Origin: Magnetospirillum sulfuroxidans
GTDB taxonomy: Bacteria > Pseudomonadota > Alphaproteobacteria > Rhodospirillales > Magnetospirillaceae
Assembly: GCF_018224925.1 (NCBI RefSeq)
Contig: NZ_JAGTUF010000005.1
Span: 153,578 to 217,577 of the forward strand
Direction of reading: 5' to 3'
DNA: 64,000 bases
The position numbers and the translations under genes are program-made. The notes beneath the pieces are model-generated. The model was given only the letters and a program-made list of their open reading frames with translations. It made no database searches and was not told the origin of the DNA. Positions 1-9,424 of this stretch are shown piece by piece. Each line of letters opens with the position of its first letter. Within the stretch, counting starts at the first letter, position 1.

Positions 1-1763
1 CCGTGCGCATGGATGAAGGTATCGAGGCCATGGCGCGGGCCTTTGACGACCGTGCCCGGATCTTGGCCCGCGATATCGACGCCAACCAAGCGATCATGGC
101 CTCGGCCATCGACCGCATGATCTCACGCGGGCACGACCGCGAAGCCTCGCTGCAAAGCCAATCCTCCACCCTGCCCCGACGCACCGCCCTGGCCGGCATC
201 GGCCTGGGGGTGATCTTGCTGACCATGGGCGTCATCGCCAGTTGGCTGATCGGTCAATCCATCCGCCAGCCGCTGCTGCGTCTGCGCGCGGTGATGGAAG
301 CGGGCGCCCGTGGCGATTGGTCCCAAGATATCGACGCCCCGAACCTTCCCGACGAATTGGCGGCGATGGCCCGAACCATCGCCGTGTTTCGCCGCAATGC
401 CCTTGATAAAGCCCGGCTCGAGGAAGAGCGCGCCAAAATCAGCGCCCACCACGAAGAAGCCAAACGCCGCACCTTGCATGAATTGCTCGAGCAGATGGAA
501 GCGCATGAACAAGGCGCGCCCTTCTCGAAACTGCTGGTCCCCGAAGCCGAAGGTGCCGAGGCGGCGGAAATCGCCCAGGTGTTCAACCGCGTGCTAGATA
601 AATTCCAACTGACCGCGACCGAACGAACCATCGCCATGGATCAGTTGACCCAGGCCAAGGAACAGGCGGAAACCGCCAATCAGGCGAAATCGTCGTTTCT
701 GGCGGCGATGACCCATGAAATCCGCACCCCCATGAACGGCATCATGGACATGCTGCGCGACCTGCATCAATCGCCCTTGGCCCCGGACCAGGAACACGTG
801 ATCGCCACCATCCGCGAAACCGGCCTGTCATTGCTGAAAATCGTCGATGACGTGCTGGATTTTTCCCGCATCGAAGCCGGACGGCTGCGGCTGGAAAGCG
901 TTTCGCTGGACCTGCCCCACCTGCTGGAAGGGGTGATCATGGCGGAAACGCCGCAGGCCCGCGACAAGGGGGTGCGGCTATACGGCTTCCACGATCCATC
1001 CATTCCCATCGGCCTGCGCGGCGACCCGACCCGGCTGCGCCAGATTCTTTACAACCTGATTGGCAATGCGGTGAAATTCACCCAATCGGGCCACGTTTCC
1101 GTGTTCTTGCAATATGTCGAAGCATCCTTGGGGTGTCAGCGGGTTCGCCTGATCGTCACCGATACCGGCATCGGCATCGCCGACGAGGCGCGGCAACAGC
1201 TGTTCCAGCCCTTCACCCAAGCGGACATTTCCACCCCACGGCGTTTTGGCGGCACCGGATTGGGGTTGTCCATCACCTATCGGCTGGTGCGCATGATGGA
1301 TGGCGACATGAGCGTGCATAGCCAAGTCGGCATCGGCAGCACCTTCACCGTCGATCTGCCGTTGCGCCAAAGCGCCGACGTCGCGCCACGGCAAATGCCG
1401 GCCATCGATCTGATGGGATTGCGCTTGCTGGTGCTGTCGCCCGATACCGGCGAACGTTCGCAGATCGCCCGCCTGACCGAGCAAGAAGGCGCCGCCGTCG
1501 TCCGCGTCGCCAATGCGGATTCCGCCCGCGCCGCCTCGGACCGCGCGGTCACGACCCAGGCCCCCTTTGATCTGGCGGTGGTTTCCGCCGATGGCTTCAC
1601 CTGTGCCGACGCCGCCCACCTGTCCCACACGCCCTTTTTGCTGATCGGCTATCCCGATCCGGCCCTTGGGATCGAGCGTCTGGAACGATGCCGGGGCCTG
1701 CTGGGGCGACCGCTGACGCCGGCGGCGCTGTATCACTCCATCGCCGCGGCCACGCGACGTTAA
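1..1763 (+). CDS. Hybrid sensor histidine kinase, 5' end outside window
   Basis: The readable part (586 residues from a GTG at 3) starts in a helical region followed by a membrane segment (about 61-85), a HAMP domain (about 85-140), a coiled coil, a HisKA domain with the H-box [10 protein letters not shown] (His238) and a HATPase_c domain with N, G1 (DTGIGI) and G2 (GTGLGL) boxes. The C-terminal 120 residues look like a receiver fold, but the phosphoacceptor position in the FDLAVVSAD strand is Ser rather than Asp, so it is probably a pseudo-receiver. A first membrane segment and a periplasmic sensor are expected upstream, so the gene is very probably truncated by the window edge. It is an inner-membrane kinase with unknown signal; the next gene is another kinase in the same direction. 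Confidence 0.85.
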   Translation, partial: VRMDEGIEAMARAFDDRARILARDIDANQAIMASAIDRMISRGHDREASLQSQSSTLPRRTALAGIGLGVILLTMGVIASWLIGQSIRQPLLRLRAVMEAGARGDWSQDIDAPNLPDELAAMARTIAVFRRNALDKARLEEERAKISAHHEEAKRRTLHELLEQMEAHEQGAPFSKLLVPEAEGAEAAEIAQVFNRVLDKFQLTATERTIAMDQLTQAKEQAETANQAKSSFLAAMTHEIRTPMNGIMDMLRDLHQSPLAPDQEHVIATIRETGLSLLKIVDDVLDFSRIEAGRLRLESVSLDLPHLLEGVIMAETPQARDKGVRLYGFHDPSIPIGLRGDPTRLRQILYNLIGNAVKFTQSGHVSVFLQYVEASLGCQRVRLIVTDTGIGIADEARQQLFQPFTQADISTPRRFGGTGLGLSITYRLVRMMDGDMSVHSQVGIGSTFTVDLPLRQSADVAPRQMPAIDLMGLRLLVLSPDTGERSQIARLTEQEGAAVVRVANADSARAASDRAVTTQAPFDLAVVSADGFTCADAAHLSHTPFLLIGYPDPALGIERLERCRGLLGRPLTPAALYHSIAAATRR

Positions 1764-1788
1764 ATCCATCGCCGCGGCCACGCGACGT
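1737..1788. repeat. 28-bp tandem duplication at the kinase 3' end
   Basis: A 24-bp string starting TCCATCGCCGCGGCC and ending GCGACGT occurs at 1737-1760 and again, identical, at 1765-1788. The copies are separated by TAAA, which contains the stop codon. The second copy is followed by an A-run. This is a fresh-looking duplication of the last codons of the gene. Confidence 0.9.
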
Positions 1789-1839
1789 AAAAAAAGTCTC
1801 GTGATTGTGTGATGCGGATTTTGGGGAGATACTCCCGTC

Positions 1840-4281
1840 ATGACCGCGCCCCCGACCCCTTACGAACAATCCACCCTCCTCGGCCGCTATCGACTGATCA
1901 TCGCCGTCGTCGCCCCCATTTTGGCGCTGGTGACATTTTCCGCCTGGGTGGTGGAAGAAAAGATGGATGCCTATCGCGACAGCGCCGATTTGCTGGTGGC
2001 GGCGCAGATCGCCCGCGCCGCGCAATCGCTGACGCGGGAATTGGAAAGCGAACGGGTGTTGTCGGCGCGAAGCGTCAATCGCGATGACTTGCAGACCCGC
2101 TATGAACTGGAAGCACAGCGCCTTAATACCGACGAGCGGCTAAAGACGTTGTCGGCCGCCTTGCTGATGCCGGAAATCGCCGCCCGCGTTCCCGATCGGT
2201 CCAACATCCTTAATCCGGCGCAATTGGGCACCTTGCGTGCGGCGGTCGATCTTGACGCCACCGCCAGCGCCGCCAGCGCCGGCTACAGCCGGGCCATCAC
2301 CGGCTTGACCGCCTTGGCCACCACCATGGCCCCCGCCGACCTGTCGCGGATCATCTCGGCCTATATGGATCTGGGCAATCTGAAGGACCGCATCGGTCGG
2401 GCCCGCGTGCTGTTGTCCACCCCCAATCAAAACGGCGAATTCAACCGCCAATCCCTGGCCGAAAACAACGCCGAGGCGCGGGCTTTCCTGGAATCCTTCC
2501 GCACCCATGCTTCGGCCCCACAGATAAAATCGTTCGACGACATCGTCCAAGGCCCCATCGTCGGCATGGTCGAACGACTGCACAATCAGGCTTTGTCGGG
2601 CATGCTGGGCGACAAGGACCGCCAGGCCTGGGACGATGCCCATGTCGCCTTGCTCAAGCTTTACACCCGGGCCGAAGACCACATGTCCAGCGACATGGAA
2701 AAGGCGATCCAGGAAAACCTGAAAAGCACGCGCTTCACCTTTTTCCTGGTGGTGCTGGGGGTGATCATCCTGGTTGGCCTGAGCTTGGAATCACTGCGCC
2801 GGTCGGAACGGCGCGCCGTCTTGTGGGAAGAAGAAGCCCGCAAACTGTTCCGCGCCGTCGAACAAAGCCCGGTTTCGGTGCTGATCAGCGACGCTCAAGG
2901 CCTGATCGAATACGTCAACCCGGCCTTCACCACCATGACCGGCTATCATCGCGACGAAGTTCTGGGACATTCGCCGCGCATGCTGCGCTCGGACCAGACC
3001 CCGGCCGAAGTGTTCGCCGAATTGTGGGCCGCCATCAAGGCCGGCCAGGATTGGCGCGGCGAAATCGTCAACCAGCGCAAGGATGGCTCGGTCTATTGGG
3101 AATCCATGACCGTCGCCCCGGTCAAGGATGGCGACGGACATGTGGACAGCTACATCGCCTTCAAGGAAGACGTCACCGAAATCCGCACCTTGCGTCTGAC
3201 CTTGGAACTGGAACACGCCAACCTGCGCCGGGTCTTCGCCTCGACCAAGGATCTGATCGCGCTGATCGACGCCGAAGGTCATTTCGAATACGCCAATCCG
3301 GCCCTGGAACAGACCTTTGGCCCGGTCATCGGCCTGCGTGCCCGCGATTATTTCCAACCCGCCATCGGCAATCTGGAAGATGACAACGCCCCGACCCGAG
3401 GCGAATGGGTGGCTGATCTCAACGGCAAGACCTATGAAATCACCATAACCCCGGTCGACAACGCCCAGGGCGCGCCCTCCGCCTTGTTGGCGCTGCACGA
3501 CATCACCACCCGCAAGCTGGCCGAAATGGCCATGGCCGAGGCGCGAGAAGCGGCGGAACTGTCCAACCGGGCCAAGACCGAGTTCCTGGCCACCATGAGC
3601 CACGAACTGCGCACGCCGCTCAACGCCATCATCGGCTTTTCCGAAATCATCGAAAACGAATTGCTGGGACCGCTGGAAACCAGGCTATACCGGGATTACG
3701 CCCACGACATCAACGAATCCGGCCGTCATTTGCTGACGCTGATCAACGACATCTTGGACGTCGCCCGCCTGGAAGTCGGCCGCTTCGCCCTGATGGAAAT
3801 GGATATGGACGTGGCCCAGACCGTGCGCATCAGCGTCCAATTGGTCAGCGAGCGGGCCAAGGCCGCCGGCCTGCGCATCGTCGAGCACATCCCCGACGAT
3901 CTGCCCGGCCTGCATGGCGATGAACGCCGCATCAAGCAGACCATCGCCAATATCTTGGCCAATGCCGTCAAGTTCACTGCCGCCGGCGGCAAGGTCACCA
4001 TATCGGTCCAGACGGCTGACAACGGCCTGGATATCATCGTCAGCGACAGCGGTATCGGCATTCATGCCGACGACATGACCAAGATCATGGCCCCCTTCGG
4101 CCAAGCCGAGTCAAGTTTGTCCCGCCGCTTCGATGGCGCTGGTCTGGGATTGCCGCTGGCGCGCCGCTTCATGGACATGCATGGCGGCCACTTGGCCATC
4201 TCCAGCACGCCGGGGCAAGGCACCGTCGTTACCTTGCATTTCCCCGCCAGCCGCCTGCTGCCGGCGCAACCGGCCGAGTAA
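1840..4281 (+). CDS. Membrane sensor histidine kinase with NIT-like periplasmic domain and two PAS domains
   Basis: 813 residues. A membrane segment at about 19-37 and a second at about 305-322 bracket a helical periplasmic region. Its start (about 55-75, with [12 protein letters not shown]) recalls nitrate/nitrite-sensing NIT domains; that resemblance is inference. Two PAS domains follow (about 335-450, with an [10 protein letters not shown] motif, and 460-570), then HisKA (SHELRTPLN, His588) and HATPase_c ([15 protein letters not shown]). There is no receiver, so it needs a separate response regulator, and none lies next to it. It starts 76 bp behind the preceding kinase, in the same direction. 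Confidence 0.88.
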   Translation: MTAPPTPYEQSTLLGRYRLIIAVVAPILALVTFSAWVVEEKMDAYRDSADLLVAAQIARAAQSLTRELESERVLSARSVNRDDLQTRYELEAQRLNTDERLKTLSAALLMPEIAARVPDRSNILNPAQLGTLRAAVDLDATASAASAGYSRAITGLTALATTMAPADLSRIISAYMDLGNLKDRIGRARVLLSTPNQNGEFNRQSLAENNAEARAFLESFRTHASAPQIKSFDDIVQGPIVGMVERLHNQALSGMLGDKDRQAWDDAHVALLKLYTRAEDHMSSDMEKAIQENLKSTRFTFFLVVLGVIILVGLSLESLRRSERRAVLWEEEARKLFRAVEQSPVSVLISDAQGLIEYVNPAFTTMTGYHRDEVLGHSPRMLRSDQTPAEVFAELWAAIKAGQDWRGEIVNQRKDGSVYWESMTVAPVKDGDGHVDSYIAFKEDVTEIRTLRLTLELEHANLRRVFASTKDLIALIDAEGHFEYANPALEQTFGPVIGLRARDYFQPAIGNLEDDNAPTRGEWVADLNGKTYEITITPVDNAQGAPSALLALHDITTRKLAEMAMAEAREAAELSNRAKTEFLATMSHELRTPLNAIIGFSEIIENELLGPLETRLYRDYAHDINESGRHLLTLINDILDVARLEVGRFALMEMDMDVAQTVRISVQLVSERAKAAGLRIVEHIPDDLPGLHGDERRIKQTIANILANAVKFTAAGGKVTISVQTADNGLDIIVSDSGIGIHADDMTKIMAPFGQAESSLSRRFDGAGLGLPLARRFMDMHGGHLAISSTPGQGTVVTLHFPASRLLPAQPAE

Positions 4282-4361
4282 CCCCACAGGACGGATTGTT
4301 GAAATTGCCCTGCCTTGAGAGGTAGGGTCTCACTCGTTTAGTTTTATTGGAAAGAACCCTG

Positions 4362-5711
4362 ATGCGACGCGACCTTTCGGCCAAGTACGACCTGCGTGTT
4401 CCCCGTTACACCTCGTACCCGACGGCGCCGCATTTCCATCCCGGCATCGGCCCCGACCAATACGGCCAATGGCTGGGGCAATTGGACCCGGCCACCGAAT
4501 TGTCGCTGTATCTGCATATCGCCTATTGCGCCGAAATGTGCTGGTTCTGCGGCTGCCACACCAAGATCACCCGCAAATACGCCCCGGTCGCCACCTATCT
4601 TGAAGCGCTGCTGACCGAAGTCGATCTGGTGGCCAAGCATCTGCCGGCCAAGATGACCGCGCGCCACGTCCATTTCGGCGGCGGCAGCCCGACCATTCTG
4701 ACCCCCGAGGATTTCGTCCGCACCGTCGAGACCTTGCGCCAGCATTTCATCTTGAAGCCCGACGCCGAAATCGCCGTCGAGCTGGACCCGCGCACCGCCG
4801 ACGAAACCTATGTCCAAGCCATGGCCAGCGTCGGCGTCACCCGCGCCTCCATCGGCGTGCAGGATTTCGACCCCAAGGTGCAAGAAGCCATCAACCGCAT
4901 CCAGCCCTATGACGTCACCGCCAACGTCATCGCCTGGCTGCGCAAGCACGGGGTGCCGGAAATCAACATGGATCTGGTCTATGGCCTGCCCTATCAGACC
5001 GTTGACGGCCTGCTGGACACCATCGACAAGGCCCATGGCTTCCGCCCGCGCCGCATCGCCCTGTTCGGCTATGCCCATGTGCCGTGGATGAAGAAGCACC
5101 AGCGCCTGATTCCCGAAGCCGCCCTGCCCGACATCGATACCCGCTGGGACCAATACGAGTTGGGAACCAAGCGATTGGAGGATTTGGGCTACGTCAAGAT
5201 CGGCCTTGACCATTTCGCCGCCCCTGACGACCCGCTGGCCATCGCCTTGGCGGAAAAGCGCCTGCACCGCAATTTCCAGGGCTATACCACCGACAGCGCC
5301 GACGTCCTGGTCGGCCTGGGCTCATCGGGGATCGGCTCGTTGCCCCAGGGCTATGTCGCCAATGTCGGCGAAACCCATCATTATCTGGACGCCATGCGCG
5401 CCGGTCGATTGGCCACCTCGCGCGGCGTCGCCATGGATGCCGATGATCATCTGCGCCGTGACCTGATCATGAGCCTGATGTGCGACCTGGAACTGGATGT
5501 CGACGCGGTCTGCGCCCGTCATGGCGCCAATCCAGCCCAATTCGACGACGATCTGATCAAGCTGGCGCCGATGATGGAAGACGGCCTGGCCCGATTGAAC
5601 GGCCGCCACATCGTCATGACCGACGAAGGCCGCACCTTGGTGCGCGCCGCCGCCGCCATTTTCGACAAATATTTGAAGAAAGGCGAACAACGCCACTCCA
5701 AGGCGGTGTAG
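4362..5711 (+). CDS. hemN: Oxygen-independent coproporphyrinogen III oxidase (radical SAM)
   Basis: 449 residues. It decarboxylates coproporphyrinogen III to protoporphyrinogen IX without oxygen, in the cytoplasm. The N-terminus YDLRVPRYTSYPTAPHF is typical of HemN, and the radical-SAM cluster motif CX3CX2C is present as YCAEMCWFCGC, followed by HFGGGSPT. The ATG at 4362 is preferred over the upstream TTG at 4347 because GGAAAG lies seven bases before it. Length is normal for the family. I see no convincing FNR-type site in the short upstream gap. It is followed by a hairpin and then cbbM, fitting a micro-oxic or anaerobic lifestyle. Confidence 0.95.
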   Translation: MRRDLSAKYDLRVPRYTSYPTAPHFHPGIGPDQYGQWLGQLDPATELSLYLHIAYCAEMCWFCGCHTKITRKYAPVATYLEALLTEVDLVAKHLPAKMTARHVHFGGGSPTILTPEDFVRTVETLRQHFILKPDAEIAVELDPRTADETYVQAMASVGVTRASIGVQDFDPKVQEAINRIQPYDVTANVIAWLRKHGVPEINMDLVYGLPYQTVDGLLDTIDKAHGFRPRRIALFGYAHVPWMKKHQRLIPEAALPDIDTRWDQYELGTKRLEDLGYVKIGLDHFAAPDDPLAIALAEKRLHRNFQGYTTDSADVLVGLGSSGIGSLPQGYVANVGETHHYLDAMRAGRLATSRGVAMDADDHLRRDLIMSLMCDLELDVDAVCARHGANPAQFDDDLIKLAPMMEDGLARLNGRHIVMTDEGRTLVRAAAAIFDKYLKKGEQRHSKAV

Positions 5712-5725
5712 CCCCCCACCCGGCG

Positions 5726-5742
5726 CCGCCCCACTGGGGCGG
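5726..5742 (+). terminator. Short hairpin after hemN
   Basis: CCGCCCC (5726-5732) pairs with GGGGCGG (5736-5742) across a 3-base loop. It lies 15 bp behind the hemN stop. There is no clear T-run, so it may be a weak or Rho-assisted terminator. Confidence 0.45.
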
Positions 5743-5859
5743 TAAAAGCCCCACCCATGTAATTTGTCCATCCACCCCGCCCGGGTGTTCCGGTTGCTCT
5801 TGTCCCCAGGCATGCTGCGGTTAATAAAGCCAGCAACAAAGACGCGAGGGATCGACAAG

Positions 5860-7245
5860 ATGGACCAGTCGAAACGCTATTGTAACCTGCGCCTGAAAGA
5901 AGCCGAGTTGATGGCCCAAGGCCGTCATGTGCTGTGCGCTTATATCATGAAGCCCAAGCCGGGCCATGACCCGGTGGCCACCGCCGCCCATTTCGCCGCC
6001 GAATCCTCCACCGGCACCAATGTGGAAGTGTGCACCACCGACGACTTCACCCGTGGCGTCGATGCCCTGGTCTATGAAGTCACCGAACAGGCGGACGGCG
6101 ACTTCCTGATGAAGATCGCCTATCCCAATGATTTGTTCGACCGCAACATCAGCGACGGTCGCGCCATGATCGTGTCGTTCCTGACGCTGTCCATCGGCAA
6201 CAATCAGGGCATGAGCGACGTCGAATACGCCAAGATGCATGATTTCTGGGTGCCGCCGGCCATGTTGCAATTGTTCGATGGCCCGGCCATGAACATCGGC
6301 GACATGTGGCGGGTGCTGGGACGCCCACAGGTGAACGGCGGCATGGTGGTCGGCACCATCATCAAGCCCAAGCTGGGCCTGCGGCCCAAGCCGTTCGCCG
6401 ATGCCTGCCACCAATTCTGGCTGGGCGGCGATTTCATCAAGAATGACGAGCCCCAGGGCAATCAGGTGTTCGCCCCCATGCGCGAGGTGATCCCGCTGGT
6501 CGCCGACGCCATGCGCCGCGCCCAAGATACAACCGGTGCGGCCAAGCTGTTTTCCGCCAACATCACCGCCGACGATCCGTTCGAGATGATCAAGCGCGGC
6601 GAAATGATCTTGGAAACCTTCGGCGAAAACGCCAACCACGTGGCCTTTCTCGTCGACGGCTATGTCGGCGGCCCGACCGCCATCACCTTGGCCCGGCGCT
6701 ATTTCCCCGGCCAATTCCTGCATTATCATCGCGCCGGCCATGGCGCCGTCACCTCCAAGCAATCCAAGCGCGGCTATTCGGTGCTGACCCATATGAAGAT
6801 GGCCCGCCTGCAAGGGGCGTCGGGCATCCATACCGGCACCATGGGCTATGGCAAGATGGAGGGCGACAAGGACGAAAAGATGGTCGCCTACATGCTGGAA
6901 CGCGACCTCGCCGATGGCCTGTATTACCGCCAGGACTGGCAAGGCATGAAGGCGACGACGCCGATCATCTCGGGCGGGATGAACGCCTTGCGGCTGCCTG
7001 GATTTTTTGAAAACCTGGGCCATTCCAACGTCATTCAGACCTCGGGCGGTGGCGCTTTCGGCCACAAGGACGGCGGCACGGTGGGGGCCAAGTCGCTGCA
7101 TCTGGCGCACGAAGCCTGGGTCCGAGGCGTCAATCTGGTCGATTTCGCCCTGGAACACCCGGAACTGAAGGGAGCCTTTGAAAGCTTCCCCGACGACGCC
7201 GACAAGATTTATCCCGGCTGGCGCGACAAGTTGAAGGTGCGCTGA
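5860..7245 (+). CDS. cbbM: Ribulose-bisphosphate carboxylase, form II
   Basis: 461 residues, the normal length of form II enzymes, which work as large-subunit dimers without a small subunit. It fixes CO2 on ribulose 1,5-bisphosphate. The N-terminus [17 protein letters not shown] matches Rhodospirillum-type CbbM. Visible motifs are [28 protein letters not shown] with the carbamylated Lys, and the loop-6 segment [10 protein letters not shown]. The ATG at 5860 follows GCGAGGG; in-frame sequence back to 5764 is not typical of the family. Phosphoribulokinase follows in the same direction, separated by a strong hairpin. No cbbR lies beside it. Confidence 0.97.
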   Translation: MDQSKRYCNLRLKEAELMAQGRHVLCAYIMKPKPGHDPVATAAHFAAESSTGTNVEVCTTDDFTRGVDALVYEVTEQADGDFLMKIAYPNDLFDRNISDGRAMIVSFLTLSIGNNQGMSDVEYAKMHDFWVPPAMLQLFDGPAMNIGDMWRVLGRPQVNGGMVVGTIIKPKLGLRPKPFADACHQFWLGGDFIKNDEPQGNQVFAPMREVIPLVADAMRRAQDTTGAAKLFSANITADDPFEMIKRGEMILETFGENANHVAFLVDGYVGGPTAITLARRYFPGQFLHYHRAGHGAVTSKQSKRGYSVLTHMKMARLQGASGIHTGTMGYGKMEGDKDEKMVAYMLERDLADGLYYRQDWQGMKATTPIISGGMNALRLPGFFENLGHSNVIQTSGGGAFGHKDGGTVGAKSLHLAHEAWVRGVNLVDFALEHPELKGAFESFPDDADKIYPGWRDKLKVR

Positions 7246-7250
7246 CCCTG

Positions 7251-7288
7251 TTTAGCCCCTCCTTCGCCCAAACGAAGGAGGGGCTAAA
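7251..7288. terminator. Perfect 16-bp hairpin between cbbM and the phosphoribulokinase gene
   Basis: TTTAGCCCCTCCTTCG (7251-7266) is exactly complementary to 7273-7288 with a 6-base loop. It starts 5 bp after the cbbM stop. The flanking A/T bases could serve termination in either direction; it may also stabilise the cbbM 3' end while reducing read-through into the kinase gene. Confidence 0.75.
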
Positions 7289-7392
7289 TACAGACTGCTT
7301 TGTGGAGTGGTCAAAAAAATTGGAGTAAGGGAAGTGCGGGCGGCCAATAAGCCCGCCCCCTGCTCCGGTTCGGAGAGAGAGGAAGGCCCAGC

Positions 7393-8286
7393 ATGTCGAG
7401 GAAGCATCCCATCATCGCCGTCACCGGTTCGTCCGGCGCCGGCACTTCCACGGTCAAGGAATCGTTCGAACACATGTTCCGGCGCGAAGGCATCAAGCCG
7501 GCGATCATCGAAGGTGACAGCTTCCATCGCTTCAACCGCGTGGACATGAAAAAGGCCATGGCCGAAGCCGAGAAAACCGGCAATCGCACCTTTTCCCATT
7601 TCGGCGCCGAGGCCAATCTGTTCGGTGAATTAGAGGAATTATTCCAGCGCTATGGCGAAACCGGGCGCGGCCGCCGCCGTTTCTATGTCCATAACGACGA
7701 GGAAGCCCACCGCTTCGCCCAGCACAACGTCAAATCGGGCGAGTTCACCCCGTGGGAGGACATGGCCGACAACACCGATTTGCTGTTCTATGAAGGACTG
7801 CACGGCTGCATCGTCACCAAGGAAAACAACGTCGCCCAGCATGCCGATCTGAAGATCGGCGTGGTGCCGGTGCTCAATCTGGAATGGATTCAAAAAATCC
7901 ACCGCGACACCCATATGCGCGGCTATTCGGAAGAAGCGGTGATGGAAACCATCCTGCGCCGCATGCACGATTATGTTCACTTCATCGTGCCGCAATTCAA
8001 ACTGACCGATATCAACTTTCAGCGCGTGCCCATCGTCGACACCTCGGACCCGATCATCGCCCGCGATATCCCGTCGGCGGATGAAAGCTTGGTGGTCATT
8101 CGCTTCCGCAAGCCCGACCGCTTCCGCGTCGACTTCCCGTTCCTGCTGCAAATGATCAAGGATTCGTGGATGAGCCGGCGCAACACCATCGTCGTCCCCG
8201 GCGGCAAGATGGGCTTGGCCATGGAATTGATCCTTACCCCGATCCTTCGCCGGATCATGGAAGACCGCAAGTCCTTGATGGGCTGA
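7393..8286 (+). CDS. cbbP: Phosphoribulokinase (class I, proteobacterial)
   Basis: 297 residues, the usual length of proteobacterial octameric phosphoribulokinases. It phosphorylates ribulose 5-phosphate with ATP to make the RuBisCO substrate. The P-loop GSSGAGTST is at residues 12-20, followed by EGDSFHRFNR, and FYEGLHG is the expected central motif. GAGGAAGG lies upstream of the ATG. Together with cbbM it supplies the two reactions unique to the Calvin cycle; no other cbb genes are present in the window. Confidence 0.96.
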   Translation: MSRKHPIIAVTGSSGAGTSTVKESFEHMFRREGIKPAIIEGDSFHRFNRVDMKKAMAEAEKTGNRTFSHFGAEANLFGELEELFQRYGETGRGRRRFYVHNDEEAHRFAQHNVKSGEFTPWEDMADNTDLLFYEGLHGCIVTKENNVAQHADLKIGVVPVLNLEWIQKIHRDTHMRGYSEEAVMETILRRMHDYVHFIVPQFKLTDINFQRVPIVDTSDPIIARDIPSADESLVVIRFRKPDRFRVDFPFLLQMIKDSWMSRRNTIVVPGGKMGLAMELILTPILRRIMEDRKSLMG

Positions 8287-8553
8287 CGGTCCCCATGAGC
8301 CGACGGGGGACCAAAACTACCGGCGTCCTGGGCAACCGGGGCGCCGGATTTTTGTCGGAATGCGGGATTACTTGAAATTCACGGCCCAAGGGTATAGTTT
8401 CGCCCCCGGTCGGCAGTTCACCAAGGCGTCGCTGTCCCGAAAGGGAAGCTAAACCTGCCAAATTCAATTCGACAGACACTTATCCTGTGCCGAGTCGTAA
8501 GGCAGCGACCAGCGACAATCCGTTCACGATCGGCACATTGTCGAGGATGAGTG

Positions 8554-9123
8554 ATGCCTAGAACAACCTTCCCTTTTGCCGCCCATGATGTATCCATCCT
8601 GGCGCGCAGCCTGAGCCGCGAACTTGAAGCGCTCAGTCAAAAACCAAGCCATGTGCAAATGCTGAACATGCTGGCCCGATCCGCCGGCTATCAGAACTAC
8701 CAGCATTTCCGCGCCCAAGCCCAAGCCCAGGACCGCCTGGATCACCCACCGGCCCTGCCCGCCCCGGCCGTGGTTGATTTCCGCCGGGTCGAACGCACCG
8801 CCCGCCACTTCACCCCATCGGGACAACTGATCCGCTGGCCGCCAAAGGCGCACCAACGATTGCTCTGTCTGTGGGTGTTGTGGTCGGTGGTGCCACCGGC
8901 TCAAGTTCTCACCGAGGCTCAAATCAACGAAAGACTGACCGCCGAACACCTGTTCGGCGATCATGCGCTGTTGCGCCGCGCGCTTTTCGATCAGGGACTT
9001 GTCACTCGCACCCCAGATTGCCGGCAATACCGGCGCCTGGAACAGCCGCCACCGGCCGAAGCCGCCGCCCTGATCCGGCACATCCGGTTGCGGCGCGACG
9101 CCCCTGACAGCAAATCCCGGTGA
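8554..9123 (+). CDS. DUF2087-type conserved hypothetical protein
   Basis: 189 residues. The N-terminal part is helical, with a segment PSHVQMLNMLARSAGYQNYQ that resembles a small motif shared by toxin/regulator-associated proteins. The C-terminal part (LTEAQINERL, then LLRRALFDQGLVTR and QYRRLE) has the winged-helix-like pattern of DUF2087, a domain often attached to transcription regulators. ATG 8554 is chosen over GTG 8551 because GAGG lies seven bases before it. Function is unknown; a nucleic-acid-binding role is inference. It is convergent with the kinase at 9425, with a hairpin array between them. Confidence 0.75.
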   Translation: MPRTTFPFAAHDVSILARSLSRELEALSQKPSHVQMLNMLARSAGYQNYQHFRAQAQAQDRLDHPPALPAPAVVDFRRVERTARHFTPSGQLIRWPPKAHQRLLCLWVLWSVVPPAQVLTEAQINERLTAEHLFGDHALLRRALFDQGLVTRTPDCRQYRRLEQPPPAEAAALIRHIRLRRDAPDSKSR

Positions 9124-9150
9124 GTTCCGACCACCGGGATGAATAAGGTG

Positions 9151-9412
9151 AAGGGGGGAGTGTTGGGGACACTCCCCCCTTCTTTGCCTACCGCCGGTCA
9201 CTGGGGTTCGGGGACGTTTCCGGCGGCGACAAGACTGGAGGAAGAACGTTTGGGGGCCGTTCTCCCTCCTGGGATTTTCCGCTGCACTGGGGTTCGGGGA
9301 CGTGAGGCGGAAAACCCCATTACGGTTAGGTGTGAGAGAGGTTCCGTTGGGGCGGAACCTCTCTCGAACGCTTGCTTTCGCCTTTAGGGTTCGGGGACGA
9401 CGAAAGCAAACG
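9151..9412. repeat. Array of six consecutive hairpins with conserved loops and unrelated stems
   Basis: The six stems are: A 9151-9162/9170-9181 (12 bp perfect); B 9191-9197/9220-9226 (7 bp); C 9237-9248/9258-9269 (11 of 12); D 9271-9282/9307-9318 (11 of 12); E 9334-9346/9353-9365 (13 bp perfect); F 9369-9380/9401-9412 (11 of 12). A, C and E have short loops with TTGGGG or TTTGGGGG. B, D and F have 20-24 base loops holding GGGTTCGGGGACG. The order short-long is kept three times while stem sequences differ. The array fills the 301-bp gap between two convergent genes; no gene is seen in it. At minimum it would terminate transcription from both sides. Confidence 0.88.
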
Positions 9413-9424
9413 AGGGGAATAACG

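Noticed and set aside
5821..7158. Minus-strand ORF of 445 codons over cbbM
   Set aside because: Shadow of an unambiguous RuBisCO gene.
8288..8312. GGTCCCC/GGGGACC inverted repeat after phosphoribulokinase
   Set aside because: Seven-bp stem with an 11-base loop and no T-run; too weak to call a terminator.
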